This document shows positions 9,208 through 18,013 of a stretch of DNA of 64,000 nt, piece by piece; positions within the stretch are counted from its first letter, which is position 1, and each line of letters begins with the position of its first letter. The notes beneath the pieces are model-generated. The model searched no databases and was not told the DNA's origin. It was given only the letters and a program-made list of their open reading frames with translations. The DNA comes from CADEFX01 sp963806735. Lineage in GTDB: Bacteria > Pseudomonadota > Alphaproteobacteria > Rhizobiales > Hyphomicrobiaceae. The position numbers were made by a program, and so were the translations under genes. Location: contig CAWEBE010000003.1 of NCBI GenBank assembly GCA_963806735.1, forward strand, positions 62,001-126,000, written 5' to 3'.

Positions 9208-9735
9208 TCAAGTCCGGCGGTAGGGCACGTAGTGCCGCTCGTGCGCTTCGCAGTCTTCCGCCTGGATGGCGGATGCCAAGGGCTCGTTGAGGCGCTCGCC
9301 ACGCCACTCGGCGCCGCCTTCCAGCGCAACAAGTGTCTCCACCGAGCGCATTGCATCTGTGTTTCGGCTTGCCAGGGTGCGGGTAATGACGCGGCCGTCG
9401 CCAAAGGCTTCGACAAGCTGTGCTAGCAATTGCACATCGCCGATCGGGCGCCCCTCGTAGGTTTCCGGGCCGGCGATCAGATCGAAATGCTGATCGGCGT
9501 GGACGATAATCTCGAACGGGCAGGCGTGCTCCGCCGCAGGCTCAGCCCGCAGGCGCCAGTAGGCATCACCTTCCGACATCTCGATGCGCGCGACGTCGCC
9601 CATCGAAGCCACCCAGGTCCTGATGCAGGCGAGCGCGACGCGAAGCTGCGCGCGGAACGCATCGTCGGGAAGTTTGATGGCCGTCTCAGGAGAAGGCATA
9701 TCACAGGCAACTGTAAGGGAGCGCTGGCTGGTCAT
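9208..9735 (-). CDS. Conserved hypothetical protein
   Basis: A 175-residue protein I do not recognise. It has no signal peptide, membrane segment or obvious motif. Visible features are a central acidic/hydrophobic alternation (WRLRAEPAAEHACPFEIIVHADQHFDLIAG) and a C-terminus rich in acidic and His residues. An alternative ATG at 9699 (MPSPETA) would give 163 residues; neither start has a convincing ribosome binding site. It is convergent with the NlpC/P60 gene, with 11 bp between stops. Codon use is similar to its neighbours, so it is probably a real gene. Confidence 0.6.
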   Translation of the reverse strand: MTSQRSLTVACDMPSPETAIKLPDDAFRAQLRVALACIRTWVASMGDVARIEMSEGDAYWRLRAEPAAEHACPFEIIVHADQHFDLIAGPETYEGRPIGDVQLLAQLVEAFGDGRVITRTLASRNTDAMRSVETLVALEGGAEWRGERLNEPLASAIQAEDCEAHERHYVPYRRT

Positions 9736-9800
9736 TGCCGAATTCGCGTGCGGCCGGCGGCTCTTCTTGCACTGGCACGCGAATGGCTGACAAGCTGTGC

Positions 9801-9951
9801 CTAGAGCGCGATCGGCTCACATGGAAGCACTGCCGCTTCCATGTGAGTCGTGAATTGCACTCTAAAACCTTAAGTGTAGAGCAGGATTTACGCTTCGGCC
9901 GAGACGTCCCTCGATTGGAAAAGTGATTCAATCCGAAGCGATCCTGCTCTA
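9801..9951. repeat. Compound palindromic intergenic repeat (two adjacent stem-loops)
   Basis: Two inverted repeats lie side by side in the gap between the hypothetical gene and bpt. The first has a perfect 13-bp stem, CTCACATGGAAGC at 9816-9828 and its complement at 9835-9847, with a 6-nt loop and imperfect outer arms starting AGAGCGCGAT and ending ATTGCACTCT. The second pairs TAGAGCAGGAT (9877-9887) plus CGCTTCGG (9891-9898) with CCGAAGCG plus ATCCTGCTCTA (9933-9951). The design resembles the mosaic palindromic elements scattered between genes in Hyphomicrobiales genomes. No U-tract follows, so it is unlikely to be a simple terminator. Confidence 0.7.
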
Positions 9952-10017
9952 GCTGTTCAGTCCGAGGGAAGGTGAAAGCCCGCGTAAGCTATTCCGCGTC
10001 GGTTCGGGATTGAACGG

Positions 10018-10761
10018 TTAGCTTCTGACCCAGCCGTTGGGGCCTAGTCGCTCCTGCGGCTGGAAGCGGTTCTTGTAGGCCATCTTGCGCGAGCCCTCGA
10101 TCCAGTAGCCCAGATAAAGGTAGGGCAGGCCGAGGCGGCGCGCATGCTCGATGTGATCGAGGATCATGTAGGTGCCGAGGCTGCGGTGGGCCTCGTCGGG
10201 CTCATAGAAGCTGTAGACCATCGAGATGCCGTCGGAGAGGCGGTCGCACAGCGACACGGCCTTCAGCGGCCAGGCGTCGGGCCGTCCCTGCTGAGGCTTC
10301 GCGGGCTTGAAGCGATACTCGGTGATGAAGGTGTCGATGATGGAGTCCTCCACCATCATGGCGTAATCGAGCACCGTCATGTCGGCCATGCCGCCATCGC
10401 CGTGGCGCGCGTCGATGTAGGCGCGGAAGAGGCTGTATTGCTCCGACGTCGGCACTGGGGCGGTGCGGCGGCCGACGAGATCGCCGTTCCTCTCGGAGAC
10501 ACGCCGCATCGAGCGCACCGGCACGAACTCGTCGACCAGCACACGCACGGAGACGCAGGCCTGGCAGCCTTCGCAGTAAGGCATGTAGGCGATGTTCTGG
10601 CTGCGCCGGAAACCGCCTTTGAGCAAGTTGTCGACGAGCGCCGCGGGCTTGTCGTGCGTCAGATGGGTGAACAGCTTGCGTTCCGAACGGCCCGGAAGGT
10701 AGGGGCACGGTTGGGGCGCCGTGACATAGAACTCCGGGAAGTGCTTCTGCTGCTCGCTCAT
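10018..10761 (-). CDS. bpt: Arginyl/leucyl-tRNA--protein transferase
   Basis: A 247-residue Bpt/ATE-type aminoacyl-tRNA-protein transferase that attaches Leu (or Arg) to N-terminal acidic residues, marking proteins for the N-degron pathway. The N-terminal ATE domain begins with PCPYLPGR and carries the C-x2-C pair of YCEGCQACVSVR. The C-terminal domain includes YLYLGYWIEGSRKMAYK and the conserved RFQPQE. The ATG at 10761 (MSEQQKHFPEFY) matches the usual start; the longer frame to 10821 is not needed. The length is normal for the family. Confidence 0.92.
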   Translation of the reverse strand: MSEQQKHFPEFYVTAPQPCPYLPGRSERKLFTHLTHDKPAALVDNLLKGGFRRSQNIAYMPYCEGCQACVSVRVLVDEFVPVRSMRRVSERNGDLVGRRTAPVPTSEQYSLFRAYIDARHGDGGMADMTVLDYAMMVEDSIIDTFITEYRFKPAKPQQGRPDAWPLKAVSLCDRLSDGISMVYSFYEPDEAHRSLGTYMILDHIEHARRLGLPYLYLGYWIEGSRKMAYKNRFQPQERLGPNGWVRS

Positions 10762-10856
10762 CCCTGACGCCGCTTTTCGCTGCCCGTAGACCCGCAGTGT
10801 AAGTGAGCCCTGGGCGCGCAATCAAGTGCACTAGCAAGGCGGACTGCCGCCGAATG

Positions 10857-12221
10857 TCAGGTTCGCTGCGGCTCCAACTCAGGTGCGCCGCCGAAACCAC
10901 CCGGTCGGATCGCGAGGACGATCGCGAGCAGGCCGTAGATGGCCGGATCGCGCAGCTCGATCGGAAAGACGGCCGACCAGAGCGCTTCAGCAGCGCCGAG
11001 TGCGAGGCCGCCGAGGAAGGCGCCGGGCACCGAGCCAACCCCACCGAGAATGGCAGCGATGAGCGCCTTTAGGCCGATCAGCAGTCCGCCCGAATGCGTA
11101 ACGCCGCCATAGTAGAGGGTTGTAATGGCTCCGCCGAGACCGGCTACCAAGGAGGCCAGCACGAAGGCGGCGAGCAGGACTCGGGCCGGGCTCAAACCCA
11201 TCAGAGCAGCAGCAAGGGGGTCGTCGGCGCACGCGCGCCAGGCGCGCCCGAAGCGCGATCGACGCATCAGCAAGAGCAGTCCAGCTGCAGCGATCAAGGC
11301 CATCAGGGCAACCAAGATCGCCATCGGCGTGGTTGCGACAACGAAATGCTCCGAGCGTGCTAGGCCGACAGGCATGTTGAGCATCGGCGGCATCCAACGC
11401 ATCCCCGATCCCTGGGTGATGCGAATATACTCCGCGAGGAAGAGTGCAAGGCCGGTGCTGGCAATAAGCGCCACTTGGCCGCGCTGATAGGCCACGTGGG
11501 CGAACACGAAGCGGCCGATGAGTGCGCCGTGCATTGCCGTCGTCCACGCCGCCGCCAGCAGGGCGGCGAAAAGAATCATGGAAAGACCGCTGCTGCTCGT
11601 AGCCGCCACGGCGAGAAAAGCACCGTAGCCGCCGAGCGTGGCGAAATCGCCGAATGCGAGATTGATGCGGCCGACGAGGCCGTAGATGAGCGCATAGGCC
11701 GTTGCGAGCAACGCATACACCGCCATCTGCGGCAGGGCAGCTAAGATATGCTGCAGCGTGATAGCAGCGGGACGCGAGATCTCCGGCACACGCTCGGCAT
11801 TGATAATCGGTGCAGGATCGATGGCGCCGCCAGCGCGCTCGAGCCAGAAGCGTTTGAGGACGTGCAGACGCATGTCGTTGAGCGGGCCGTCGTCGGTCTC
11901 GACGCGGACGAGATGCCGGGGCTCAGCGGCGCCGCTACGGTTGGCTTCGAAGCTGCAGGCGAGCGTGCGCAGATGCGGCTCGCTCGCCGATATCTCGGTG
12001 AGGTACAGCACTCTGATGCCACGCTGTTCCGTCAGGCGTTGCGTGGACAGGATCCTGATGGACACGGCGTCAGGTTCGAGGGCCGGAATAATGGACCGGC
12101 ACAGGCGCGTCTCCTCGGCGTCCTCGAGCAGGACGCATCCGCCGAGCATGGCCGCAAGCAGCAGCGCGATGCCGCAGCCTACTCGCGACAGAAAACCGTT
12201 GCAGGAAGCGGGGTTGCCCAC
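10857..12221 (-). CDS. LivH-type branched-chain amino acid ABC permease with N-terminal lipoprotein-like extension
   Basis: 454 residues, about 150 longer than a normal LivH. The C-terminal 300 residues (from about 155) are a BPD_transp_2 permease, with ALIYGLVGRINLAFGDFATLGGYGA and the late ALIAAILGGVGSVPGAFLGG block. The first 29 residues form a signal peptide ending in a lipobox (AAMLGGC, C29), followed by a soluble domain of about 125 residues with no family I recognise. The GTG start at 12221 has GAGAGG nine bases upstream. No LivM, LivG, LivF or LivK partner lies nearby, so it is an orphan. A frame joining two genes by mistake is unlikely, because no internal start with a ribosome site is evident. 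Confidence 0.75.
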   Translation of the reverse strand: MGNPASCNGFLSRVGCGIALLLAAMLGGCVLLEDAEETRLCRSIIPALEPDAVSIRILSTQRLTEQRGIRVLYLTEISASEPHLRTLACSFEANRSGAAEPRHLVRVETDDGPLNDMRLHVLKRFWLERAGGAIDPAPIINAERVPEISRPAAITLQHILAALPQMAVYALLATAYALIYGLVGRINLAFGDFATLGGYGAFLAVAATSSSGLSMILFAALLAAAWTTAMHGALIGRFVFAHVAYQRGQVALIASTGLALFLAEYIRITQGSGMRWMPPMLNMPVGLARSEHFVVATTPMAILVALMALIAAAGLLLLMRRSRFGRAWRACADDPLAAALMGLSPARVLLAAFVLASLVAGLGGAITTLYYGGVTHSGGLLIGLKALIAAILGGVGSVPGAFLGGLALGAAEALWSAVFPIELRDPAIYGLLAIVLAIRPGGFGGAPELEPQRT

Positions 12222-12275
12222 GACCCAATCCTCTCGCGCGCGAAGAGCAGGGAGGAGGGCGCTGCCTCCACGCGT

Positions 12276-13337
12276 TCAGGCCGACCGCAGTACTTTCGCG
12301 GCAGCCGGAGCGAAGTAGGTGAGGATGCCGTCAGCGCCGGCGCGCTTGAAGGCCATGAGGCTCTCCATCATCACCCGATCGCCGTCGAGCCACCCATTGC
12401 CGGCGGCAGCCCGCAGCATGGCGTACTCACCCGAGACCTGATAGGCGAACGTTGGCATGCCGAAGGCATCCTTCACGCGGCGTACGATGTCGAGGTAGGG
12501 CATGCCGGGTTTGACCATCACCATGTCGGCCCCCTCGGCAATGTCGAGCGCAACCTCGCGCAGCGCCTCGTCGGAGTTGGCGGGGTCCATCTGGTAGGTG
12601 CGCTTGTCGCCCTTCAGCGTTGCATTGGTGCCGATAGCATCGCGGAAGGGACCGTAGAAGCCCGACGCGTACTTGGCGGCGTACGACAGGATCTGCACGT
12701 CGGCAAAGCCGGCCGTGTCGAGAGCGCGACGAATGGCGCCGACACGACCGTCCATCATGTCGGACGGCGCCACACAGTCGACGCCCGCCTCCGCCAGCGA
12801 CAGTGCCTGCCGGCACAGCACGGCCAGCGTGTCGTCGTTGACGATCCTGTTTTGCGCATCCATGAGCCCGTCGTGGCCGTGGCTCGTGTAGGGATCGAGC
12901 GCCACATCGGTGATCACGCCGACTTCCGGCACTGCCTTCTTGATGGCGCGCACGGCCCGGCACATCAGGTTCTCGGCGCGCACGGCCTCGCTGCCGTCAG
13001 GGTCGCGCAAGTGGTTTTCAACGTAAGGGAACGGCGCGATGGCCGGAATGCCGAGCTCCATGGCACGCTCCGCTTCGGCCACCGCCTCCTCGATGTTGAC
13101 GCGGTCGACGCCGGGCATGTGCTCCACGGGAACTCGCCGATCGGGTCGGTCGATGAGAAAGATCGGCCAGATCAGGTCGTCCGTCGTAAGGATGCTCTCC
13201 GCCACGAGACGGCGGGCCCAGGGCGCCTTGCGGTTGCGTCGCATGCGCACGGCGGGGAACATGCCGGGAAATTGTGTGGCAGCGGAGCGGACCGTGTCGG
13301 TCGGTGTTTCCACTCTGCGTATGGGCAATGGTTTCAT
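12276..13337 (-). CDS. hemB: Delta-aminolevulinic acid dehydratase (porphobilinogen synthase)
   Basis: A 353-residue cytosolic enzyme condensing two 5-aminolevulinates to porphobilinogen. The Schiff-base lysines are K222 (SYAAKYAS) and K276 (MVKPGMPY). In the metal loop DVALDPYTSHGHDG the zinc-binding cysteines of E. coli HemB are replaced by A146, D148 and D156, which marks the Mg-dependent (Pseudomonas-like) type. The N-terminal MRRNRKAPWARRLVAE is standard. It works in the same pathway as hemA (18210-19439), although the two genes lie 5 kb apart on opposite strands. Confidence 0.95.
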   Translation of the reverse strand: MKPLPIRRVETPTDTVRSAATQFPGMFPAVRMRRNRKAPWARRLVAESILTTDDLIWPIFLIDRPDRRVPVEHMPGVDRVNIEEAVAEAERAMELGIPAIAPFPYVENHLRDPDGSEAVRAENLMCRAVRAIKKAVPEVGVITDVALDPYTSHGHDGLMDAQNRIVNDDTLAVLCRQALSLAEAGVDCVAPSDMMDGRVGAIRRALDTAGFADVQILSYAAKYASGFYGPFRDAIGTNATLKGDKRTYQMDPANSDEALREVALDIAEGADMVMVKPGMPYLDIVRRVKDAFGMPTFAYQVSGEYAMLRAAAGNGWLDGDRVMMESLMAFKRAGADGILTYFAPAAAKVLRSA

Positions 13338-13442
13338 GGGCTACGCCCTCGATATCGAGGTGACAGGCGGGACTTGGTCCCGGTCCAAGTCCCCAAAATC
13401 CAACCGTACGGCCCGGCTGGCAAGAGGAACATTATGCGGCGA

Positions 13443-14510
13443 CTATTCGCAGATGCGCTTGACCGGGCGCTCCGCCATGTCGACATGGAAGTGGTTGCGG
13501 TGCGCCTCGTTGGCCTCAGGTCCGAGGACGGTGCCGAAGTGGCGGCAGGCGCCGGCGTGAATGCGGCGCAGAAAGCGCTGCCGCGGAGGGGCTTTGGGCT
13601 CTCCGGCCTGGCGCGGGCCCCCGAGCCGGCTGGGGGGCGCCAGGGTCAACGCTGGCGCTGTGGCGGCCAGACCGAGGCCTGGCAAGGCGGAGGCCGGCCT
13701 CGCCGCTGCGGCGTTCACGCCTTCCAAGTCGTTCTTGCTGGCGGCAGCCAGGGAGGTCACGGTGTCGCTTTCTCCCTCGATTGGCGCCGTCTTTGGGGCA
13801 TTACCCGCAGCATCCTTCGCTGCGACAGTGGTGCGGGCAAGAACGTCGCGGTCGGTGTCGCCCCAGTCGGAGCGCAACTGTGCGATTTCGCCGCGCTCGG
13901 TCACAAACATGGCGATATCGAGGGCGTTGGCACGCCCGTGCTCACTGAGCCTGGCTTTGAGCCGCGCGTAGGCAGTACGGCACGAATAGGCGCTCATGAC
14001 CTCGATCCGGATCACCGGGCCACCGAGAATCTCCCGTGCGGCGGGCTGCACCTCGGTCTTGAGCCAGCCGTCCAGCGCCGCCGCCATATCGCAGGTCACG
14101 AGCGGCGGCGGGGAGAGGGAGACCTGCGGCGCCGTTCCCACGCTGATCAGCTGAACCGGGGCTGGCGCGCCGCAGTCGCCCTCCCTGACGGGGCCAAACG
14201 GTATGGCGACGACATCGAGGTTTTTCAGGAGCGCCACGCACCTTAGCTTGGCGGCATCGATATCCGCCTGATTCCACTGTGCGTCTTTGGTCGTCGCGCC
14301 TGTGCTTGGGCGGGACGCCGCGGCTGGTGGAGCAGCGTCTTTCTTATGCTCATTGTCGCGCGTGCGCGGCTGCGACGGAGATTGTGCAGTGACAGTCCCG
14401 GACTTGCCGGGCTCTGCAACGGCCGGTTGTGCGCTAGCGGGCACTGCGCTTTGCCACAACACGCCTACCAGCGCCAGAGTGGCGCCGGACAACATCCAGC
14501 AATGCCGCAT
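13443..14510 (-). CDS. Extensin-like secreted protein
   Basis: About 355 residues. A hydrophobic N-terminal segment (LSGATLALVGVLW, ending near ASA-Q) is a signal peptide, followed by a Pro/Ala/Ser-rich linker. The extensin-like C-terminal domain (PF06904) starts near residue 115 and includes LSEHGRANALDI and the terminal HRNHFHVDMA, the His/Asp-rich motif of the D-Ala-D-Ala carboxypeptidase-like (peptidase M15-type) fold. The middle of this domain holds a low-complexity Ala/Pro insert of about 90 residues. The ATG at 14510 has a GGGGGA ribosome site. Likely a periplasmic cell-wall protein; its activity is unproven. Confidence 0.8.
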   Translation of the reverse strand: MRHCWMLSGATLALVGVLWQSAVPASAQPAVAEPGKSGTVTAQSPSQPRTRDNEHKKDAAPPAAASRPSTGATTKDAQWNQADIDAAKLRCVALLKNLDVVAIPFGPVREGDCGAPAPVQLISVGTAPQVSLSPPPLVTCDMAAALDGWLKTEVQPAAREILGGPVIRIEVMSAYSCRTAYARLKARLSEHGRANALDIAMFVTERGEIAQLRSDWGDTDRDVLARTTVAAKDAAGNAPKTAPIEGESDTVTSLAAASKNDLEGVNAAAARPASALPGLGLAATAPALTLAPPSRLGGPRQAGEPKAPPRQRFLRRIHAGACRHFGTVLGPEANEAHRNHFHVDMAERPVKRICE

Positions 14511-14678
14511 CAAGTCCCCCGCCCGACCGGACCGTGCGCCCGGCGAATCACACATACATTCTGATTGCATGTGCAGCTGGAGTATAGCGGTATCGGGAGC
14601 GGCATTGCGCGCAGCGCCGTGTTCACAGCCCTATCAGGCTCAATCCAACTGGGAGCACATGACGGCAGAGTGGGCCCA

Positions 14679-15821
14679 ATGATGGACCGGGTGGCGGTGC
14701 CCTTTGAGACTGCGGATGGTGCTACCGCGACGATCGAGAAGCGGGGAGCCGCTGGCGTTGTCACGCTGTCACGCCCCCAAAAGCGCAATGCCCTGAACAA
14801 GGCCATGCGCAGTGCACTGGCATCGGCATATCCGCAGTTTGCAGGCGATCCCACTATCTACGCGGTGATTGTGCGTTCAGCCCTCGCGGGGGTGTTCTCG
14901 TCGGGCGCCGATCTTACCGAGGTCGCCGCCCTTTGCGACGGTGACCGGGAAGCGGCGCGCGCTGCCGTCGGCGAAGCCATACAGCTGTGCTGGTGGCAGG
15001 AGTCCTTCACCAAACCGACAGTCTCTCTCATGGACGGTATGGTGATGGGCAGCGGCTTGGGGATCGGCCTGCACGGCACACACAGGGTGGCCGGAGAAGG
15101 TTACGCCTTCGCCTGTCCGGAAACCGGCATCGGCCTCATTCCAGCGGGAGGCGTCTGCCACGTTCTGGCGCGTCTGCCGGGATCGATCGGATTTTACCTG
15201 GCCCTGGCGGGAAGCCCGATCCGGCGCGCCGATGCTTTACGTCTCGGTCTCGTCACGCACTGTCTGCCGGCCGACCGTTTCGATGCGGTCGCGACGCGTC
15301 TCGCCGACGCTGACCCTGTGGACTCCATTCTTGATCCCTTGCACCACGATCCAGGCCCGGGGGAGCTGGCCGAGCTCGAGCCTGCCATCGCACGCTGCTT
15401 CTCTGCGACATCGGTCGAGGAGATCCTGGGCCGCCTCGACGCGGAGAGTGGCGCTCATGCAACCTGGGCTCGGGAGACCACAGCCCGCCTGAGACAGCGG
15501 TCGCCGCTCGCGCTCAAAGTCACATCTCGGCTGCTGTCAGAAGCAGAGGTTCTCAATCTGAGGGAGCTGTTGATGCTCGAGCACCGTATTCTTTGTGGCT
15601 TGATTGCCGCGCCCGGAGCTGGGGGCCATATTCGCGCGGCGCTGGTTGACCGGCGCGGCAGCCGGGGCTGGGTCCCTGCCAGGCTCGAGGAGGTCACGGC
15701 GGCGATGGTGACCGAACTCTTTAGTGCGCAGGCCGGCCCGGCTTTGACGTTGCCGACGCGGGCGGAAATGCAGGGTTGGACCGCGGAGCCGGCCGGCAGC
15801 GATGGACGGGTTCGGCGTTAA
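14679..15821 (+). CDS. Enoyl-CoA hydratase/isomerase family protein (3-hydroxyisobutyryl-CoA hydrolase-like)
   Basis: A crotonase-fold protein of about 380 residues. The length and the ALNKAMRSAL, FSSGADLTEV, GMVMGSGLGIGLHG and PETGIGLIPAGG blocks point to the 3-hydroxyisobutyryl-CoA hydrolase group of valine degradation, rather than short enoyl-CoA hydratases of about 260 residues. The usual PDVGG of that group reads PAGG, so activity on the classical substrate is uncertain. I chose the first of two tandem ATGs at 14679; the frame runs upstream to 14565 but overlaps the divergent extensin gene's start. It stands alone, without valine-pathway neighbours. Confidence 0.75.
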   Translation: MMDRVAVPFETADGATATIEKRGAAGVVTLSRPQKRNALNKAMRSALASAYPQFAGDPTIYAVIVRSALAGVFSSGADLTEVAALCDGDREAARAAVGEAIQLCWWQESFTKPTVSLMDGMVMGSGLGIGLHGTHRVAGEGYAFACPETGIGLIPAGGVCHVLARLPGSIGFYLALAGSPIRRADALRLGLVTHCLPADRFDAVATRLADADPVDSILDPLHHDPGPGELAELEPAIARCFSATSVEEILGRLDAESGAHATWARETTARLRQRSPLALKVTSRLLSEAEVLNLRELLMLEHRILCGLIAAPGAGGHIRAALVDRRGSRGWVPARLEEVTAAMVTELFSAQAGPALTLPTRAEMQGWTAEPAGSDGRVRR

Positions 15822-15930
15822 CAGACTGTTCATTATGCCTTTTAGCGCAACCTTTAATTTCCCGAGTTAGCTTGTCTGCATAAACCCGGGAGCAAGAACC
15901 CTGGGACGCGTAAAACAGAGAGGCAGGGAC

Positions 15931-16440
15931 ATGAGTGTTGCGTTGGACATGGCACGTCAGCGCGTGCCCGCCCAGGACGAGGAATTCCGCGCCGAGTACC
16001 TGCAGGGCCTGCGCCTGATCGAACGGCTGCATCGGCTCCTGCTGGACGTCATCAAGGACGAGTTCGACCGGCATGGCGGGGCCGAGCTGAATAGCGTGCA
16101 GGCGCTGCTCCTCTACAACATTGGCGACAGCGAGCTGACGGCGGGAGAGCTCAAAACCCGCGGCTACTATCTGGGCTCGAACGTCTCCTACAATCTCAAA
16201 AAGCTCGTCGACATGGGCTACCTGCATTACAAGCGCTCAGAGGTCGATCGCCGCTCCGTCAGGGTCAGTCTCACTGACAAGGGCAAGGAAGCCTGTGACG
16301 TCGTGAGCCGCCTCTATCAGCGCCAGCTCGGGTCCATCGAGGCGGTGGGAGAGGTCGGGCGCGAGGACTTCCAGGCCCTCAACCGTGCGTTGGTGCGGCT
16401 CGAGCGTTTCTGGTCGGATCAGATCCGCTATCGTCTGTAG
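15931..16440 (+). CDS. ldtR: MarR-family transcriptional regulator LdtR
   Basis: A 169-residue winged-helix regulator. The HTH lies at about residues 60-115 (ELTAGELKTRGYYLGSNVSYNLKKLVDMG), with the wing YKRSEVDRRSVRVSLTDKG. The sequence and the adjacent L,D-transpeptidase gene match LdtR, described in Liberibacter and Sinorhizobium as a regulator of ldtP linked to osmotic stress tolerance. A GAGAGGCAGGGAC ribosome site precedes the ATG. The 109-bp upstream gap is AT-richer (CCTTTTAGCGCAACCTTTAA) and probably holds its promoter. DNA binding to the ldtP promoter is inferred from family and context only. Confidence 0.88.
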   Translation: MSVALDMARQRVPAQDEEFRAEYLQGLRLIERLHRLLLDVIKDEFDRHGGAELNSVQALLLYNIGDSELTAGELKTRGYYLGSNVSYNLKKLVDMGYLHYKRSEVDRRSVRVSLTDKGKEACDVVSRLYQRQLGSIEAVGEVGREDFQALNRALVRLERFWSDQIRYRL

Positions 16441-16532
16441 AATCGGGTCGCCCAACCGTCATGCCGAAAGCGGTGAGAGGTCCGGCAGCAGCCGGGCCTC
16501 CGCGTGCCTTTGTGATCGCAGTGCACCACAGT

Positions 16533-16564
16533 TGCCGCAACTTCCCCATGCGGCAGCCTTTTGC
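16533..16564 (+). terminator. Possible terminator hairpin after ldtR
   Basis: A perfect 7-bp inverted repeat, TGCCGCA at 16533-16539 and TGCGGCA at 16549-16555, is followed by GCCTTTT. It lies in the 274-bp gap between ldtR and the L,D-transpeptidase gene. It could end the ldtR transcript or be a protein-binding dyad; the T-tract is short. Apart from this hairpin I see nothing certain in the gap. Confidence 0.3.
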
Positions 16565-16714
16565 GCTTCCCAATCCCTAGCGAATGCCGCAAATGAGCAT
16601 TGCCGCGCGCAGATGCCGTGCGGCGGGATGTTGTCCTTGCAAGCGGGTAGCCGAGGTGCACATTTCTCTCGAGTGACGTCATAGCAAGAGCGTCGACGGG
16701 TGAGGGACAGGATC

Positions 16715-18013
16715 ATGAGCAAGTGGGCTGGCGGGGTGGCGAATACGCCGCGCCGGTATGGGGAATGGGGTAGACGGCTGCGGGCCGTGGCTTTGATGTG
16801 TGCCGCAATCGGCACGGCACCGGCCTGGGCGCAAAATACCGAGTGGCCATACTTCGGTGCCACCTCGAGTAGTTTCAGCCCACCGCACGACGCTTCCTTC
16901 GCCAAGCAGTGGGAGGCGAACCCGCCCAAGGGCTTTCCGACGCTGTCTCCCGAGAACCTGCAGGGCATGCGGAGTGCCATCAAGCGCTACTCCGACTTGG
17001 TGGAGCGCGGGGGATGGAAAGCGATGCCGGAGGGTGTCGTGCAGCCGGGCACCAACAGCGAGGTGGTCAGCCTTCTGCGCGAGCGGCTGTTCCTATCCGG
17101 CGATCTGAAAGAGGGAGAGGGGAGCTTCTCGACGCTGTTCGACGGTAACGTTGAAAAGGCCGTGAAGCGCTTTCAGGCGTCCAACGGGCTGACACCCACC
17201 GGGACTGTCGACAAGCGCACGGTGGCCGCCCTCAATGTTCCGGCGGCCGCACGCCTGCGGCAGCTCAAGACGAACTACGCCCGTCTCGCCGAGCATGCGC
17301 GCAGCGCCGGCAAGAAGTATATCGTCGTGAATATTCCGGCCCAGCAGATCGAGGTGGTCGAGAACGACCGCGTCGTCTCACGGCACTCGGGTGTGGTCGG
17401 CAAGCCCGACCGGCCCACGCCCATCCTGCGCTCGGCCATTCACGAGCTGAATTTCAACCCGGTCTGGCACCTGCCGCCGACGGTGATCGACAAGGACCTG
17501 ATCCCCAAGGGACAGGAGATGGCCCGGCGTAACCAGGACGTGCTGTCGAAATACAACATTGACGCCTACGGCGGCGACGGCAAGAAGCTCAACTCCAGCA
17601 AGATCAACTGGTCCAGCGGCGGCGCGCGGGGGCTGACCTACCGTCAGCAGCCGGGGCCGGACAACCCGCTCGGCTTCGTCAAGATCAACTTCCACAACAA
17701 CTATTCCGTCTACATGCACGACTCGCCGTCGCAATCGTTGTTCGGCCGGAACTTCCGTGCGGCAAGCTCGGGCTGCGTGCGCGTGGAGGGCGTCGACCAG
17801 CTCGCCGCCTGGCTCATGCAGGAGCAGGGCTGGTCGCAGGAGCGCGTGCTGGGTATGAAGAAATCCGGGGAACGCCTGGACGTGCGCCTGAAGCGGCCCG
17901 TCTCCCTGTATTTCGTGTACATCACGGCCTGGGCGACCGAGGACGGCGTGGTCCAGTTCCGCCGCGATCTCTACAACAAGGACGGCATCGGTCCGATGGC
18001 CTCGGCCTATTGA
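16715..18013 (+). CDS. L,D-transpeptidase family protein (LdtP-like)
   Basis: About 432 residues. An N-terminal signal peptide ends at TAPAWA-Q (about residue 39). A peptidoglycan-binding domain follows (FDGNVEKAVKRFQASNGLTPTGTVDKRTVAALN), then a YkuD catalytic domain with the motif HDSPSQSLFGRN and S-S-G-C-V-R-V, whose cysteine is the nucleophile. It forms 3-3 crosslinks or anchors proteins in periplasmic murein. The ATG at 16715 has GAGGGACAGGATC before it. It lies directly downstream of ldtR on the same strand, the arrangement expected for an LdtR target, and resembles E. coli LdtD (YcbB) in domain order. Confidence 0.9.
   Translation: MSKWAGGVANTPRRYGEWGRRLRAVALMCAAIGTAPAWAQNTEWPYFGATSSSFSPPHDASFAKQWEANPPKGFPTLSPENLQGMRSAIKRYSDLVERGGWKAMPEGVVQPGTNSEVVSLLRERLFLSGDLKEGEGSFSTLFDGNVEKAVKRFQASNGLTPTGTVDKRTVAALNVPAAARLRQLKTNYARLAEHARSAGKKYIVVNIPAQQIEVVENDRVVSRHSGVVGKPDRPTPILRSAIHELNFNPVWHLPPTVIDKDLIPKGQEMARRNQDVLSKYNIDAYGGDGKKLNSSKINWSSGGARGLTYRQQPGPDNPLGFVKINFHNNYSVYMHDSPSQSLFGRNFRAASSGCVRVEGVDQLAAWLMQEQGWSQERVLGMKKSGERLDVRLKRPVSLYFVYITAWATEDGVVQFRRDLYNKDGIGPMASAY

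Noticed and set aside
11748..14246. An 832-codon plus-strand open frame antisense to livH, hemB and the extensin-like gene.
   Set aside because: Its translation is His/Arg/Val-rich with no domain, and it lies exactly opposite well-supported genes; long antisense frames are common in high-GC DNA.
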